Position numbers and translations under genes: made by a program
The notes under the pieces: generated by a model
What the model was told of the DNA's origin: nothing
Databases searched by the model: none
The model's input: only the letters and a program-made list of their open reading frames with translations
Shown here: one piece after another, positions 1-6,467 of the stretch
How positions within the stretch are numbered: the first letter of the stretch is position 1
Layout: every line of letters begins with the position of its first letter
DNA from: an uncultured Eubacteriales bacterium
GTDB lineage: Bacteria > Bacillota > Clostridia > Eubacteriales > Anaerofustaceae
Assembly: GCA_902796565.1 (NCBI GenBank)
Contig: CADBPP010000310.1
Span: forward strand, 1-10,491
Length of the DNA: 10,491 nucleotides
Reading direction: 5' to 3'

Positions 1-354
1 ATGGCCGTCGTCATAAGATACTTCGGAGGCATCAAGCTGGGTGCCTCGGGCCTTACGAGAGCATACTCCCAGGCGGTGACGGAGGCTGTGGCGGCTGCTC
101 CCATCAAAAGGGAGATACGGGCGGTTCCCATAACGGTCGGGACGGACTACTCAGCCTACGCCAGACTGGAGTCATACGCCCTGGGGAGGGGCTGGAACAT
201 AGAAGAGCGGGATTTCTCCGCAGAGGTGACGTTTACCGTAAACGTCCCGCTGGAGGAAGCTGACGCTGCTGAGAGCGCCTTCACGGAGCTTTCCATGGGA
301 AAGGCCGTCCTCAGCCGTGGAGAAGAGACTATAAAGGAGATCAACGGGGAATAA
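1..354 (+). CDS. yigZ: YigZ/IMPACT-family protein, 3' part (5' end outside window)
   Basis: This is the C-terminal 117 residues of a YigZ/UPF0029 (IMPACT) family protein. The family signature RYFGGIKLGASGLTRAYS lies at visible residues 6-23. In the family it sits near the middle of a protein of about 200 residues, so roughly the first 80-90 residues are missing to the left. The ATG at base 1 is therefore probably an internal methionine, not the start. After the signature comes a short alpha/beta domain (about residues 40-105) matching the usual C-terminal DUF1949 ferredoxin-like fold. The eukaryotic relative IMPACT regulates the kinase GCN2; the bacterial role is not settled, and nothing here shows a catalytic activity. 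The stop TAA shares its last base with the ruvA start (TAATG), so the gene is probably co-transcribed with ruvA. The family call is firm; the function is not. Confidence 0.9.
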   Translation: MAVVIRYFGGIKLGASGLTRAYSQAVTEAVAAAPIKREIRAVPITVGTDYSAYARLESYALGRGWNIEERDFSAEVTFTVNVPLEEADAAESAFTELSMGKAVLSRGEETIKEINGE

Positions 355-962
355 TGTACGACTACATAACAGGGATGTGCGTATCCGTTTCCGATTCCAG
401 GGCCGTCATAGAGTGCGGCGGGATCGGATATGTGATGACATGCTCATACAATACGATACTTCATATAAAAGATGTGAAGGAAAATGTCAGAGTTTACACC
501 TATATGTCAGTTAAGGACACAGGTATCGAGCTGATGGGATTCTATTCACTGGAGGAGAGGGACATGTTCAACGCCCTCACCAGCGTGAACAAGGTGGGCT
601 CAAGGATCGCCCTGAGCATACTTTCCATGTTCACGCCTTCGGAGGTCGCGGGGTTCATCGTTTCCGCGGACAGCGCCAGCCTCTCAAAGGCTTCGGGCGT
701 GGGCAAAAAGCTGGCGGAGAGCATCGTATTCAACCTGAAGGACCGCTTCAAGGGAGCGGAGATACCCTCTTCGGCGGACAGCTACGGAGTGGAAACCGAC
801 TACATGGAGGATGCATCCCACAAGGATGAGGCCCTCATAGCCCTTACGGGTCTCGGATTCGAACGTTCCGTGGCCATCAGGCTCATTAATGACGTGTTCA
901 GGGAAGGCATGGGCGTATCAGAGATAATCGCCGAAGCCTTAAGAAATGTCGGAGGAAACTGA
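354..962 (+). CDS. ruvA: Holliday junction branch migration protein RuvA
   Basis: RuvA binds the four-way Holliday junction as a tetramer and loads the RuvB motor for branch migration in recombinational repair. The 202 residues match the usual length (about 200). Domain I (OB fold, residues 1-62) begins MYDYITG and holds CGGIGY (21-26). Domain II has two helix-hairpin-helix motifs, NKVGSRIA (79-86) and ASGVGKKLAES (113-123). Domain III (about 157-200, DEALIALTGLGF) is the RuvB-contacting three-helix bundle, after an acidic linker. The protein is rather diverged: the first hairpin has KVGSR where GIGPK is common, and the acidic pin is D55-T56 where E. coli has E55-D56. The start ATG overlaps the previous stop by one base. 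AAGGAG at 334-339 is a somewhat distant ribosome site, so translational coupling is likely. ruvB follows one base after the stop. Confidence 0.96.
   Translation: MYDYITGMCVSVSDSRAVIECGGIGYVMTCSYNTILHIKDVKENVRVYTYMSVKDTGIELMGFYSLEERDMFNALTSVNKVGSRIALSILSMFTPSEVAGFIVSADSASLSKASGVGKKLAESIVFNLKDRFKGAEIPSSADSYGVETDYMEDASHKDEALIALTGLGFERSVAIRLINDVFREGMGVSEIIAEALRNVGGN
951..955 (+). promoter_or_regulatory. Ribosome binding site that fixes the ruvB start at 964
   Basis: GGAGG sits 8 bases before the ATG at 964. A longer reading frame opens at an ATG at 946, but that codon lies upstream of this site, has no comparable ribosome site of its own, and would add six residues not expected in RuvB. The site lies inside the last codons of ruvA, which favours coupled translation of the two partners. 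Confidence 0.75.
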
Positions 963-963
963 T

Positions 964-2001
964 ATGGCAGACAAGAGGATCGTGACATCAAAGGAAACAA
1001 GATACGATCTGGACATGGAAAAGTCCCTGAGGCCCCAGCTTCTGGAGGAGTATATCGGGCAGGACAGTGTAAAGAAAAGGCTGAGGATCTTCATTTCGGC
1101 TGCTAAGGAAAGGGGAGAGGCCCTGGACCATGTGCTTCTCTACGGCCCGCCGGGCCTGGGAAAGACCACCCTGGCCAACATCATAGCCAACGAGATGAAC
1201 GTCAACATCCGCATCACCTCCGGGCCCGCCATAGAAAAGGCCGGGGATCTGGCGGCGATACTGATGTCTCTGAAGGAAAAGGACGTGCTCTTCATAGATG
1301 AGATCCACCGTCTCAACAGGGCTGTGGAGGAGATACTCTATCCCGCCATGGAGGACGGCAAGCTGGACATAGTCATGGGAAAGGGACCGGGCGCCAAATC
1401 CATAAGACTGGATCTGCCCCCCTTCACGCTGATAGGAGCCACCACCCGTACCGGACTCATCTCATCCCCGCTCAGGGACCGTTTCGGCATCATCAACAAG
1501 ATGGAGATGTACAGTGTCGACGAGCTTATGATGATAATAAACCGAAGCGCAGGTATCCTGGGGGTGAAGATCGATCCCTCGGGCGCCAGGGAGCTGGCGG
1601 GCCGTTCCAGGGGCACGCCCAGGATTGCGAACCGTTTTCTCAAGAGGGTCCGCGACTACGTCCAGGTCACCGGGATCGACGTGATAGACGCTCAGGCCGC
1701 GGGAGACGCCCTGGAACTGATGGAAGTGGACGAACTGGGCCTGGACAAGACGGACATAGCCCTTCTGGACTGCATAATCAACAAGTTCTCCGGAGGTCCC
1801 GTGGGCCTCGATACCCTATGCGCCGTGCTCGGCGAGGAAAGAGAGACCGTGGAGGACGTTTACGAGCCCTATCTGATGCAGCTGGGATTCATAAACCGCA
1901 CGCCCAGGGGAAGGGTGGCCACCGTGAACGCCTACAGACACATGGGGATCCCATATAACGAAGAAATATCCGGGGAAGAGACTGAATACGATGAAGACTG
2001 A
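964..2001 (+). CDS. ruvB: Holliday junction branch migration DNA helicase RuvB
   Basis: RuvB is the hexameric AAA+ ATPase that pumps duplex DNA through RuvA-bound Holliday junctions. With the start at 964 it has 345 residues, normal for the family. The N-terminal LRPQLLEEYIGQ (22-33) is the family opening. Walker A is GPPGLGKTT (61-69, K67), Walker B is LFIDEIH (109-115), sensor 1 is GATTR (158-162), and the arginine-finger loop SPLRDRFG is at 168-175. Sensor 2 is GTPRIANR (217-224). The C-terminal winged helix (about 262-325) includes GGPVGLDTL and RTPRGRVAT. All ATPase motifs are intact. It starts one base after ruvA stops, and its end overlaps queA by 11 bases. The short acidic tail after residue 330 (EEISGEETEYDED) is not part of the conserved fold. 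An alternative start at 946 gives 351 residues but is less likely. Confidence 0.97.
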   Translation: MADKRIVTSKETRYDLDMEKSLRPQLLEEYIGQDSVKKRLRIFISAAKERGEALDHVLLYGPPGLGKTTLANIIANEMNVNIRITSGPAIEKAGDLAAILMSLKEKDVLFIDEIHRLNRAVEEILYPAMEDGKLDIVMGKGPGAKSIRLDLPPFTLIGATTRTGLISSPLRDRFGIINKMEMYSVDELMMIINRSAGILGVKIDPSGARELAGRSRGTPRIANRFLKRVRDYVQVTGIDVIDAQAAGDALELMEVDELGLDKTDIALLDCIINKFSGGPVGLDTLCAVLGEERETVEDVYEPYLMQLGFINRTPRGRVATVNAYRHMGIPYNEEISGEETEYDED

Positions 2002-3016
2002 CGATTTTGATTACTTCCTGCCCCAGGAACTCATAGCCCAGTCCGCGCCGGAGGACAGGCCCTCATGCCGCCTTCTGGTGGTGCACAGGGATACGGGCGA
2101 AATCGAGGACAGACATTTTTACGACATCACCGATTACCTCAGGGAAGGGGACTGCCTCGTCATGAACGATTCCAGGGTCATCCCTGCGAGGATCTACGGC
2201 ATCAAGGATCAGACCGGTGCCAGGATAGAGTTCCTTCTGCACAAACGCTTTGACGAGCACAACTGGGAGGTCATGGCCCGTCCCGGAAAGAGACTGAAGA
2301 TCGGGACGAAAGTGGTCTTTTCGGATAAGCTCACCGCCCGGGTGAAGAACAAAAAGGAGGACGGACTTATAGATGTGGAGTTCTCCTATGAAGGCAGCTT
2401 TTTTGAGATCCTTCACGAGATAGGCACCATGCCCCTTCCGCCCTACATTCATGAGAAGCTGAAGAACCAGGACGATTATCAGACCGTCTATGCCCGTACC
2501 GAGGGCTCCAGCGCCGCTCCCACCGCGGGACTGCACTTCACCAATGAGCTTCTGGACAAAATCAGGTCCATGGGAGTCAAGACCGCCTTCGTGACCCTTC
2601 ACGTGGGTCTGGGGACTTTCCTTCCCGTATCCAGCGACAACATCGAAGAACATCAGATGCACAGCGAATACTATGAGATCAGCCCCGGCACCGCATCCGT
2701 CATAAATGAGACGAGAAAAAACGGCGGCAGGATCATATGTGTGGGGACCACCTCGGTGAGGACCCTGGAGAGCTGCGCCATGTACAATGAAGGCAGGATA
2801 GTTCCGGAGAGCAGGGATACCAGCATCTTCATCTATCCCGGATTCGAGTACAAGGTGACCGACTGCCTTATCACCAACTTCCATCTTCCCAAGTCCACCC
2901 TGATAATGCTGGTGGCCGCCTTTTACGACAGGGAAAAGATCCTTAAGGTATACGAGCACGCCGTTAAGGAGCGCTACCGTTTCTTTTCATTCGGGGACGC
3001 CATGCTGCTGCTGTAA
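1991..3016 (+). CDS. queA: S-adenosylmethionine:tRNA ribosyltransferase-isomerase QueA
   Basis: QueA transfers and rearranges the ribosyl group of SAM onto 7-aminomethyl-7-deazaguanine in the wobble position of GUN-anticodon tRNAs, giving epoxyqueuosine. The 341 residues are the usual length. Family motifs are in order: DYFLPQELIAQ (7-17), DRPSCRLLVV (22-31), LVMNDSRVIPARIYG (56-70), SSAAPTAGLHFT (173-184), VTLHVGLGTFLPV (201-213), HQMHSEYY (221-228), TTSVRTLES (253-261) and TNFHLPKSTLIMLV (295-308), ending RFFSFGDAMLL. The start ATG lies inside ruvB (11-base overlap) with GGGGAAGAG 10 bases upstream. ruvAB-queA is a common clostridial arrangement, but the tgt gene that often follows is absent here; a terminator comes instead. 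The next pathway enzyme, QueG, is encoded at the right end of the window. Confidence 0.97.
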   Translation: MKTDDFDYFLPQELIAQSAPEDRPSCRLLVVHRDTGEIEDRHFYDITDYLREGDCLVMNDSRVIPARIYGIKDQTGARIEFLLHKRFDEHNWEVMARPGKRLKIGTKVVFSDKLTARVKNKKEDGLIDVEFSYEGSFFEILHEIGTMPLPPYIHEKLKNQDDYQTVYARTEGSSAAPTAGLHFTNELLDKIRSMGVKTAFVTLHVGLGTFLPVSSDNIEEHQMHSEYYEISPGTASVINETRKNGGRIICVGTTSVRTLESCAMYNEGRIVPESRDTSIFIYPGFEYKVTDCLITNFHLPKSTLIMLVAAFYDREKILKVYEHAVKERYRFFSFGDAMLLL

Positions 3017-3071
3017 GGATACGGCCCGAACAGTTTCTTAAGCGCAGAGATGAAACAGTATACCAACAAAA

Positions 3072-3101
3072 CCGCCGGCACGGAGCCGGCGGCTGTCTTT
3101 T
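3072..3101. terminator. Bidirectional Rho-independent terminator between queA and the convergent unknown gene
   Basis: A perfect 8-bp G+C stem (CCGCCGGC, 3072-3079, with GCCGGCGG, 3085-3092) closes a 5-base loop, ACGGA. On the plus strand it is followed by CTGTCTTTTG, a moderate T-run, 56 bases after the queA stop. On the minus strand it is followed directly by TTTTGTTGG, just beyond the stop of the minus-strand gene. The symmetry and its place between two converging genes suggest one hairpin serving both. Confidence 0.88.
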
Positions 3102-3102
3102 G

Positions 3103-5061
3103 TCATGATTTGTACTTCTTTTTGAGCTCCTCCCATCCCGGTCCGGGAGGGTAGGGGAAATAGGTGTTGACGATGGTGTTGCCGTGCATGTAGGTATGGC
3201 TGCCGTAGCCGTCCACCTTGTGCTCCCTGCCCATGCTGTCCACATATGTGTACCATCCGGAGATGGTCTCGCTGGCCAGCATGTTAGCCTTGTGACGGGC
3301 ATTGGAGGACTTTTCCCAGGAATCCTTCTGCATCTTCGCGATATCCTCCTGGGTCTTGCGGACATAGTCCAGGGTCTCCCGGGTCGCCTCGCGGCTGTCT
3401 GCCTCCATCTTATTGAAGATCGCTCTTGCCTCCCTGAGATCTTCGTCGATCTTTTGCTGCTTTTTTTCCTGCTCTGCGTTCAGCTCGCTGCACCATCTTA
3501 CCGATCTTATGAATTTCGGGAATTCCTCAGCGAACATGTCCTCGAACTCATCCTTTGTGCAGTCGAGATACTCCCTGTCGTAAACGTACCAGCTGATGCG
3601 GTCCCGGGTCTGGGAAAGGGTGCTGCCGTCGGAGGCGCGGCTCATTCCCGGAGGCGCCATGAGGCTACCCAGAAGCCCTCCGAAGCCGCCGATCATTCCC
3701 GATATCACGTTGTACATCGGATCCGCGGGGATCTTTATGTATTCCCTGTAGGATACTATGTTGAAGGATGCGTGGTATGCCCTGATCCTGTCGGTGTTTC
3801 CCTTTCTGTATGCATACAGCCATGCCCCGGCGTCCCTCAGGGCGAAGTCACACTGCCTTATGGTATAGTCGGAGGAATTGTCTCTCTCTTCCTGCTCCTT
3901 CAGTTCCCTTGAGAGCTTGTCAAAATCGGTATCGAAGTAGACCGGGGACTTCCTTCTTTCCATGAATACCGGGGAATACTGTCCGATATCTCTTTTGACT
4001 TCGGACGCGATGAATTCATGGGGCGCCTGATATGCTCTTCTCAGGTTGCCGTACAGATCCATATCCTTGATGTCGTAGGACTTTCTCGTTTCCTTGCTGT
4101 CATCTATGACGTTCAGCGGCGCGCGGTATCGCATGGCGCTCATTTGGTCTCCCGACAGGGCGAATACCGTGAAACCGACGGGCATGCCGTAACCGTGATT
4201 GCTGCCGGTCCTTTCGAATTCTGTGCTCCAGTCATCGGGCAGGGTCACCGTGACGCAGGGCATACCCGCATCGTCCCTGACGGTCCTGGAGACGAAAGTC
4301 TTCGGCTTATCCACAGCGTCCGGGAACTTCTTCGCGAAGGCGTCCTGCTGATACTTCATGAATTCGTCCGTCATCCTCACGGAGGAGGCGAATGAAAGAT
4401 AATCATCGAAATATTCGTCGAGGTTCTCCGGTGCGCAGGTCAGCATTGTGTAGTCTTCGACGCTCCACATAAGGACATCTTTGACGGAACTGCCTTCCGT
4501 GATCGTGACGGTCGCCGTCTTCTGGGTCGCCCCCAGGGCGCAGCAGTATTCGAATCCGTCGTCGCACTTCAGACGGTAGCTGTTGATGCAGTTGATGACG
4601 TTAGCCGCCTTAAGAGTAAATGAGCGCTCCCGGCTGCTCAGGGCCTTGCATACCTTCATTGCGTAGGCGTAATACTCATCCGCCGTCTTCTTGGCCTTTT
4701 CCCGGTCCTCCAGCACGTAGTACTTTTTGTTTAACAGTTCGATCTCATTGAAAACGAGCCCGTCTCTTGCATAGCCGTCCAGAACGTCAGAGATCTCCCT
4801 GTGCTCGTAGAGGATATATCTTTCGCTTTTGTCCCGTTTGCTAAGATCCCCTCCGGTCCCGTCGTCCATGTAGTTTTTCGGCGCGAAAAAGCTTATCACG
4901 CCGTCGGGAAGTCTTCTTAAGTGGACCCAGAAGTTTTGGGCCGCGAGATATCCGTTGTAATAATCCTCCGGATCGATATGTCCCTCGCTCTGCCAGAGCT
5001 CGGGGACTTCGGCCGATACCATCGGTATCTTTCCGCTCTCATCGTAAATGATAACTGACAT
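3103..5061 (-). CDS. Large protein of unknown function with internal repeat and charged helical segment
   Basis: I do not recognise this 652-residue protein. The start at 5061 (MSVIIYDESG) is chosen because AGGAGG lies 5 bases before it, whereas the upstream in-frame ATG at 5082 sits inside the promoter -10 box. There is no signal peptide. Residues 199-229 and 491-522 are diverged copies of one pattern: W-x-V-x-D-x3-L-x-C, then an acidic, aromatic helix and SVR. Residues 266-305 (TVTLPDDW, then PVGFTVFALS) look like another beta-rich unit. Residues 449-470 are hydrophobic and glycine-rich (ISGMIGGFGGLLGSLM), perhaps a membrane-associated or packing helix. Residues 524-590 are strongly charged and probably helical or coiled coil. 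The tail (602-645, from GWYTYVD to PPGPGW) is rich in aromatics and glycine. The gene opposes both flanking operons and has its own promoter and terminator. No catalytic motif was found. That it is expressed is well supported; its function is unknown. Confidence 0.88.
   Translation of the reverse strand: MSVIIYDESGKIPMVSAEVPELWQSEGHIDPEDYYNGYLAAQNFWVHLRRLPDGVISFFAPKNYMDDGTGGDLSKRDKSERYILYEHREISDVLDGYARDGLVFNEIELLNKKYYVLEDREKAKKTADEYYAYAMKVCKALSSRERSFTLKAANVINCINSYRLKCDDGFEYCCALGATQKTATVTITEGSSVKDVLMWSVEDYTMLTCAPENLDEYFDDYLSFASSVRMTDEFMKYQQDAFAKKFPDAVDKPKTFVSRTVRDDAGMPCVTVTLPDDWSTEFERTGSNHGYGMPVGFTVFALSGDQMSAMRYRAPLNVIDDSKETRKSYDIKDMDLYGNLRRAYQAPHEFIASEVKRDIGQYSPVFMERRKSPVYFDTDFDKLSRELKEQEERDNSSDYTIRQCDFALRDAGAWLYAYRKGNTDRIRAYHASFNIVSYREYIKIPADPMYNVISGMIGGFGGLLGSLMAPPGMSRASDGSTLSQTRDRISWYVYDREYLDCTKDEFEDMFAEEFPKFIRSVRWCSELNAEQEKKQQKIDEDLREARAIFNKMEADSREATRETLDYVRKTQEDIAKMQKDSWEKSSNARHKANMLASETISGWYTYVDSMGREHKVDGYGSHTYMHGNTIVNTYFPYPPGPGWEELKKKYKS
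3127..3258 (-). other. Aromatic, glycine-rich C-terminal tail of the unknown protein
   Basis: Residues 602-645 read GWYTYVDSMGREHKVDGY, then SHTYMHGNTIVNTYFPYPPGPGW, followed by a lysine-rich end. The order W-Y-x-Y-V-D, a short polar turn, H-x-V, an H/Y/N-rich stretch and a terminal G-W resembles short C-terminal beta tails I recall on other uncharacterised bacterial proteins. That resemblance is from memory. The tail is clearly separate from the charged helix before it. Confidence 0.45.
3289..3492 (-). other. Charged, probably coiled-coil segment of the unknown protein
   Basis: Residues 524 to about 591 have no proline or glycine and are dense in E, K, D, R, Q and A (for example EQEKKQQKIDEDLREAR and RKTQEDIAKMQKD). 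This suggests a long helix of about 65 residues joining the second repeat to the C-terminal tail. Hydrophobic positions (I, L, F, M, V) recur at roughly heptad spacing, but no coiled-coil score was computed. Confidence 0.55.
3496..3591 (-). repeat. Second copy of the protein-level repeat in the unknown gene
   Basis: This encodes residues 491-522, WYVYDREYLDC followed by an acidic, F-rich helix and RSVR. Aligned with residues 199-229 it shares W, V, D, L and C at the same spacing, then paired acidic and aromatic positions, then SVR, with one single-residue indel. The match is at protein level; the DNA copies are not visibly alike, so the duplication is old. Confidence 0.6.
4375..4467 (-). repeat. 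First copy of the protein-level repeat in the unknown gene
   Basis: This encodes residues 199-229, WSVEDYTMLTC followed by an acidic, aromatic helix and SSVR. It pairs with residues 491-522 as described for the second copy. In both copies a predicted strand (W-x-V) is followed by an amphipathic helix and a strand starting SVR, so each may be the C-terminal half of a duplicated alpha/beta domain. Confidence 0.6.
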
Positions 5062-5066
5062 ATCTT

Positions 5067-5072
5067 CCTCCT
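5067..5072 (-). promoter_or_regulatory. Ribosome binding site that fixes the unknown gene's start at 5061
   Basis: On the minus strand AGGAGG (followed by AAG) lies 5 bases before the ATG at 5061, a perfect anti-Shine-Dalgarno match. The upstream in-frame ATG at 5082 has no such site and overlaps the -10 box, so the seven extra residues it would add are unlikely to be translated. Confidence 0.85.
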
Positions 5073-5080
5073 GCTTTATC

Positions 5081-5110
5081 ATTATACATTACTTTCCGGC
5101 AAAGTTTCAA
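5081..5110 (-). promoter_or_regulatory. Near-consensus sigma-A promoter for the unknown gene
   Basis: On the minus strand TTGAAA (5110-5105) is the -35 box and TATAAT (5086-5081) a perfect -10 box, separated by 18 bases. The -10 is preceded directly by TG. Transcription would begin near 5074, just before the AGGAGG, giving a very short leader. The sequence suggests a strong housekeeping promoter without an obvious riboswitch. Confidence 0.8.
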
Positions 5111-5183
5111 TTCTTTTGTCTGTGCCGTCCCGGAAGACATAGGGGACAGAGAACGCAAAAAAATCCTCAAGTTGGAAAAAGTG

Positions 5184-5220
5184 TGGAAATGATCCGCCGT
5201 TATAAGGTAAAATATATAAT
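5184..5220 (+). promoter_or_regulatory. Candidate promoter for the aminotransferase-polA-coaE-queG operon
   Basis: The 223-base gap between the divergent genes has a strongly A+T-rich stretch at about 5201-5224. Possible -10 boxes are TAAAAT (5208-5213), with TGGAAA (5184-5189) 18 bases upstream as a 4/6 -35 box, or a perfect TATAAT (5215-5220) with no recognisable -35. Either would give a leader of about 60 bases. The choice is uncertain. Apart from this and the divergent promoter, I see nothing firm in the gap. Confidence 0.35.
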
Positions 5221-5284
5221 TAAATGTTTCCGGCCGTTTTCCGTTTCCCGGAGCACAGCCAAATACGGATATCTGGAGAAAGAA

Positions 5285-6466
5285 ATGAAAAAAGAACTGT
5301 CCGAAAAGCTTAAGAACGTATCTCCCAGCATGACACTGGAGCTTTCCGCTCTCGCCAAGAGGCTCAAGGCCCAGGGAAAGGATATCGTATCCTTCGGGAT
5401 CGGCGAGCCCGACTTCGCCGTAGAGGGCATCATCAAGGCGGCCCTTATCGACGCCGTGAACAGGGACATGTCCCATTATACCGATACCAAGGGCATCACC
5501 GAGCTGAGGGAAATGATCGCGGACAGACTTAAAAAACAGAACGGAATAAACGTAGGAGCGGATCAGATCATCACATGCTGCGGAGCCAAGCAGGCCATCT
5601 CCACGGCCCTTACGGTCCTTTGTTCACCGGGGGACGAGGTCATAATCCCGGCACCCTACTGGGTCAGCTACTCCGAGATGGTTAAGATAGTGGGAGCCGT
5701 GCCCGTGATAGTTCAGACCAAATGGGAAAACGGTTTCCTCATGACACCGGATGAGCTCAGAGCAGCCCTGACGCCCCGTACGAAAGCACTGCTTCTGAAT
5801 ACTCCCTCAAATCCCACGGGAAACCTGTATCCCGAAAATATACTTCGGGATATCGCTCAGGTCTGTCTCGGGGAAGGCATCTACATCATCTGCGACGAGA
5901 TATACGACAAGTTCCTGTATGACGGAGCGAAGCATTTTTCCGTCGCTTCCATATCCGATGAGGTCGCCGACATCACCGTTACCGTAAACGGCTTTTCAAA
6001 GACCTACGCGATGCCCGGCTACAGGCTCGGCTATGCCGCGGCCAATGCCGAGATCATAAAGGCCATGTCCACCGTACAGGGCCAGATGATAGGTCACCCT
6101 TCCAGCGTCGTGCAGTACGCCGGAGTTGAGGCCCTCATGTGCGACCAGAGCTTCATAGACAGAAACCTTTCCGAATACGACGAGAGAAGGAAACTGATGA
6201 TGGGGTGGCTAGACCGCTGCGGCATAGAGTATGTACGCCCGGCAGGAGCCTTCTACATCTTCGCCGACATATCGAAATATACCAAAGGAAAACCCTTCGG
6301 GGGCTCCATGGAGTTTTCCATGGCTCTTCTGGAGAAGAAGGGAGTGTCAGTGGTGCCCGGCATCGGCTTCGGCACTGAGGGCTTTATCAGGCTTTCCTAC
6401 GCCTGCAGCCGCGGCGACATCGAGAAGGGCATGGAAAGATTATTCGAATTCGTGACGGAGCTGTGA
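5285..6466 (+). CDS. PLP-dependent class I aminotransferase, aspartate aminotransferase-like
   Basis: This is a fold-type I PLP enzyme that probably moves the amino group between aspartate and 2-oxoglutarate. Its 393 residues resemble the I-gamma subgroup (Thermus/Bacillus type). Landmarks are the N-terminal SPSMTLEL (13-20), FGIGEPDF (37-44), PYWVSY (124-129), NTPSNPTG (172-179, N176), CDEIYD (203-208, D204 and Y207 contacting PLP), GFSKTYAMPGYRLGY (236-250, K239 the Schiff-base lysine, R247 the phosphate ligand), GAFYIF (321-326) and FIRLSY (367-372, R369 binding the substrate carboxylate). The start at 5285 is supported by GGAG six bases upstream and by family length. The frame stays open to 5048, but the extra residues are unlike the family. 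polA begins one base after the stop. Close relatives use other amino acids, including prephenate, so substrate specificity is inferred. Confidence 0.93.
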   Translation: MKKELSEKLKNVSPSMTLELSALAKRLKAQGKDIVSFGIGEPDFAVEGIIKAALIDAVNRDMSHYTDTKGITELREMIADRLKKQNGINVGADQIITCCGAKQAISTALTVLCSPGDEVIIPAPYWVSYSEMVKIVGAVPVIVQTKWENGFLMTPDELRAALTPRTKALLLNTPSNPTGNLYPENILRDIAQVCLGEGIYIICDEIYDKFLYDGAKHFSVASISDEVADITVTVNGFSKTYAMPGYRLGYAAANAEIIKAMSTVQGQMIGHPSSVVQYAGVEALMCDQSFIDRNLSEYDERRKLMMGWLDRCGIEYVRPAGAFYIFADISKYTKGKPFGGSMEFSMALLEKKGVSVVPGIGFGTEGFIRLSYACSRGDIEKGMERLFEFVTEL

Positions 6467-6467
6467 A

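Noticed and set aside
1..3. ATG at the first base as the true start of the YigZ-family gene
   Set aside because: The family signature begins five residues later, whereas in full-length proteins it lies near the middle; the gene is cut by the window edge.
2063..2959. A 298-codon open frame on the minus strand across queA
   Set aside because: It is fully antisense to queA, which has every family motif; the translated sequence has no recognisable domain.
3184..3912. A 242-codon open frame on the plus strand inside the unknown minus-strand gene
   Set aside because: The minus-strand frame is longer and has a promoter, ribosome site and terminator. The plus-strand frame has none and reads as hydrophobic shadow sequence.
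5127..5147. Inverted repeat GTCCC/GGGAC with an 11-base loop upstream of the unknown gene's -35 box, considered as an operator
   Set aside because: Only 5 bp pair, the arms do not extend, and no known operator is matched. It could easily be chance.
5048..5284. N-terminal extension of the aminotransferase, including an ATG at 5189
   Set aside because: The extra residues are unlike any class I aminotransferase, they cross the divergent promoter region, and a well-placed ribosome site supports the start at 5285 with a normal length of 393.
5111..5284. Possible riboswitch or small RNA in the divergent intergenic region
   Set aside because: No long paired stems, conserved aptamer core or terminator/antiterminator pair could be traced by eye.
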